Source: Acidobacteriaceae bacterium
GTDB taxonomy: Bacteria; Acidobacteriota; Terriglobia; Terriglobales; Acidobacteriaceae
Assembly (NCBI GenBank): GCA_025462735.1
Contig: JAOAPC010000011.1
Location: forward strand, 124,001 to 188,000
Length of the DNA stretch: 64,000 bases
Reading direction: 5' to 3'
Positions 62,510-64,000 of the stretch are shown piece after piece (position 1 is the first letter of the stretch; every line of letters starts with the position of its first letter). The position numbers and the translations under genes were made by a program. Under the pieces are notes generated by a model, which was given only the letters and a program-made list of their open reading frames with translations, was not told the origin of the DNA and searched no databases.

Positions 62510-62655
62510 TCTCCTCGCTGCATTACCAGAAACCCTCGACGAAATTTCTGCCGGGTTTTCGGACTTCTTTCCCATAACAATCCCGGCATCTGCTTCATTC
62601 TTCGTTTTGGCCCTCCTCATGCACTCCATTTGCTGGAGCACAGAAAGGGAAAACA

Positions 62656-62820
62656 ATGACCAGCAGCCCACAGGATGAACGCTGGAAAGAATTGTGCGAA
62701 GCCATTGTTGAGGAACCGGATTCAAAAAGGCTGATGGAATTAGTAGAGAAATTAAATCGTGTCTTGGACGAAAGAGAGAAAGAGTTAAAAAGGAAAATCG
62801 AAGCGTCAGGCTACCAATGA
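62656..62820 (+). CDS. Small helical protein (54 residues), paralogue of the one at 37882
   Basis: ATG 62656 follows GAAAGGGAAAACA. The product starts MTSSPQDERWKELCEAIVEE and continues DSKRLMELVEKLNRVLDERE, ending in a basic helix KELKRKIEASGYQ. It aligns over about 40 residues with the protein at 37882: invariant W-x-x-LCE, LMELV and a Leu-rich helix ending LK. Strongly helical, soluble, Cys at one conserved place. Two copies in 64 kb with the same spacing of conserved residues support a real family. No function known. Confidence 0.7.
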   Translation: MTSSPQDERWKELCEAIVEEPDSKRLMELVEKLNRVLDEREKELKRKIEASGYQ

Positions 62821-62848
62821 TGTTCAGAGGATGATGATTCGGAAATGA

Positions 62849-63481
62849 TTACAGCCAGCCTTTCGTCCTGGCGATGCGCGACGCTTCCACTCGGTTCGCC
62901 GCGCCCAATTTACTCATCGCCTCCGAAAGGTAGTTGCGAACGGTGCCTTCGGAAAGGTTCAGTTTACCGGCTATATCAATGCTCGCCATTCCGTCTCCGG
63001 CCAGCCGCAACACCTGGCGTTCGCGGTCGGTTAGGGGATCGGCTTCCACCCATGCCTCTGCGGCAAGTTCCGGATCAATCACCCGCAGCCCGCTTTGCAC
63101 ACGGCGAACGGCATCCGCTAATTTATCCGCCGCCATGTCCTTCAAAAGATAACCGGACGCGCCGGCCTCGAGCGCGCGACGCAAATATCCTGCACGCGCA
63201 AATGTTGTGAGAATGATGGTCTTAGTAGAGGACCGCTTCCGTTTCAGTTCAGCGGCAACATCCAATCCGCTCATTTCGGGCATTTCAATATCAGTGAGGA
63301 AAATATCGGGCTTGTGAGTGAGCACCGCATTCAGCGCCTCTGTCCCATTGCGCGCACGAGAGACCACGGTGATGTCGCCCTCAATCTCTAGTAATGTGGC
63401 CAAGGCCCCGAGCACCATCCCCTGATCTTCCGCGATGGTGACGCGGATCATCTTGTGCCCGGTCTTAGTTGCAGAGTTCAA
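62849..63481 (-). CDS. NarL/FixJ-type response regulator
   Basis: 210 residues. Receiver at about 11-128, with phospho-acceptor Asp in DIFLTDIEMPEMSG, Thr/Lys switch residues in IILTTF and YLLKDMAADKLADAV. A LuxR-type HTH at about 145-205 (PLTDRERQVLRLAGDGMASI, DIAGKLNLSEGTVRNYLSEA) binds DNA. It is most like DesR/LiaR regulators. The TTG start at 63481 overlaps the kinase stop by four bases (TTGA), so the pair is translationally coupled. A later ATG at 63451 is an alternative. Confidence 0.93.
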   Translation of the reverse strand: MNSATKTGHKMIRVTIAEDQGMVLGALATLLEIEGDITVVSRARNGTEALNAVLTHKPDIFLTDIEMPEMSGLDVAAELKRKRSSTKTIILTTFARAGYLRRALEAGASGYLLKDMAADKLADAVRRVQSGLRVIDPELAAEAWVEADPLTDRERQVLRLAGDGMASIDIAGKLNLSEGTVRNYLSEAMSKLGAANRVEASRIARTKGWL

Positions 63482-64000
63482 CTCTTGGCGTCCGTCAGCG
63501 CAGTAAGGGGAAATTCAAATTTCAGCTTCGTACCGGCAGAAGTCTCTTGGCCGAAGGTTCCACCCAGCGCTTCAACCCGCTCGCGCATTCCGCGCAACCC
63601 ATTGCCTTCGCTGTAGGGACCACCGCACCCATCGTCCTGGACTTCGAGCACACAATTGCCGTTGTTTCGCGCCAGGCGTAGCGAGCAATGCCGTGCCCGC
63701 GAATGACGGACGACATTTGTCACTGCCTCTCGCATGATCAGTGCGGCCACGCTTTCCTGCGCCGGCGTTAGTGGTACCTCGCTGGATTCTGCGCAGACTG
63801 CTACTCCGGCGCTTTCCAGCGTCGATTGCGCACGTTGCAACTCCTCACTCAGTTTGTAGCTGTTGTACCCGCGGAGCGTGTTGCGAATCTCCGCCATGGC
63901 TTCACGGGAGACTTTCTCAATATCCGCGATTTCGCTCTTGGCCTTCATGGGATCTTTTTCGAGCAGTTTCCCTGCAAGAGTGGACTTCACGGCGATCAGC
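63478..64000 (-). CDS. DesK/NarX-type sensor histidine kinase (C-terminal part, cut by window edge)
   Basis: The visible 174 residues begin inside the dimerisation helix (LIAVKSTLAGKLLEKD), just after where the phospho-His (DLHD-type box) should be, which is beyond the right edge. The HATPase_c domain is complete: N-box IMREAVTNVVRHSRARHC, G1 VQDDGCGG and G2 GNGLRGMRERVEALGG. It should phosphorylate the regulator encoded directly downstream. Sensor domain and signal are not visible. Confidence 0.9.
   Translation of the reverse strand, partial: LIAVKSTLAGKLLEKDPMKAKSEIADIEKVSREAMAEIRNTLRGYNSYKLSEELQRAQSTLESAGVAVCAESSEVPLTPAQESVAALIMREAVTNVVRHSRARHCSLRLARNNGNCVLEVQDDGCGGPYSEGNGLRGMRERVEALGGTFGQETSAGTKLKFEFPLTALTDAKS

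Overview
The window looks like chromosomal DNA of an acidobacterium, most likely class Terriglobia. This is inferred from gene content, not from a marker-gene tree. The signs are an Oar-type TonB-dependent receptor, a sedolisin (S53) protease with Ig-like repeats, HAF-repeat and DUF5818-like secreted proteins, many TTG/GTG starts behind good Shine-Dalgarno sites, and many short palindromic intergenic repeats. I see no rRNA, CRISPR array, prophage or intact transposase.

Layout. 1-14.7 kb: a mixed envelope and housekeeping stretch. It holds the start of a DUF4097-like protein, an HlyD/MacA-type adaptor, a CNNM/CorC-type protein, a secreted hypothetical, a lone DppB-like permease, a GH16 glucanase, a DUF72 protein, a CAP protein, rmuC, lpxD, an MsbA-like exporter, tRNA-Arg(CCG), an RRM protein and a small zinc-ribbon protein. 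14.8-30.3 kb: an apparent omega-amino-acid (GABA / beta-alanine / polyamine) catabolic region. It has a periplasmic amidohydrolase, a three-domain MerR-XRE-cupin regulator, an Oar-like receptor, three class-III aminotransferases, an APC permease, an aldehyde dehydrogenase and a CoA-acylating (methyl)malonate-semialdehyde dehydrogenase, nearly all on one strand. 30.4-34 kb: cpoB-like and pal-like genes flank a frameshifted TonB gene and a DAHP synthase. 34-38 kb: nfo, leuS (carrying two in-frame palindromic insertions), a small helical protein and tRNA-Arg(CCT). 38-50 kb: a secreted hypothetical, a giant sedolisin, a DUF5818-like protein, a truncated MacB-type permease ending exactly at a 221-bp element with perfect 39-bp inverted repeats, a Tat-exported amidase and a tricorn-like protease. 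50-64 kb: a glycosyltransferase; a minus-strand group (2-hydroxyacid dehydrogenase, FMN-binding protein, aminotransferase, thiolase, SH3/TPR protein); a HAF-repeat exoprotein behind a possible structured leader; a threonine ammonia-lyase with no normal start codon; RNase J; an EcsC-family protein; an orphan modA; and a NarL-type two-component pair cut by the window end.

Most notable: (1) a family of 8-4-8 palindromes found both between genes and twice inside leuS in the same reading frame; (2) a C-terminal module (hydrophobic segment, basic loop, second hydrophobic segment ending at a lipobox-like Cys, Gly-rich run, short beta motif) shared by the otherwise unrelated GH16 and S53 exoproteins; (3) several distinct small inverted-repeat element families at gene junctions; (4) two paralogous proteins of about 54-68 residues, one reading antisense into a tRNA gene.
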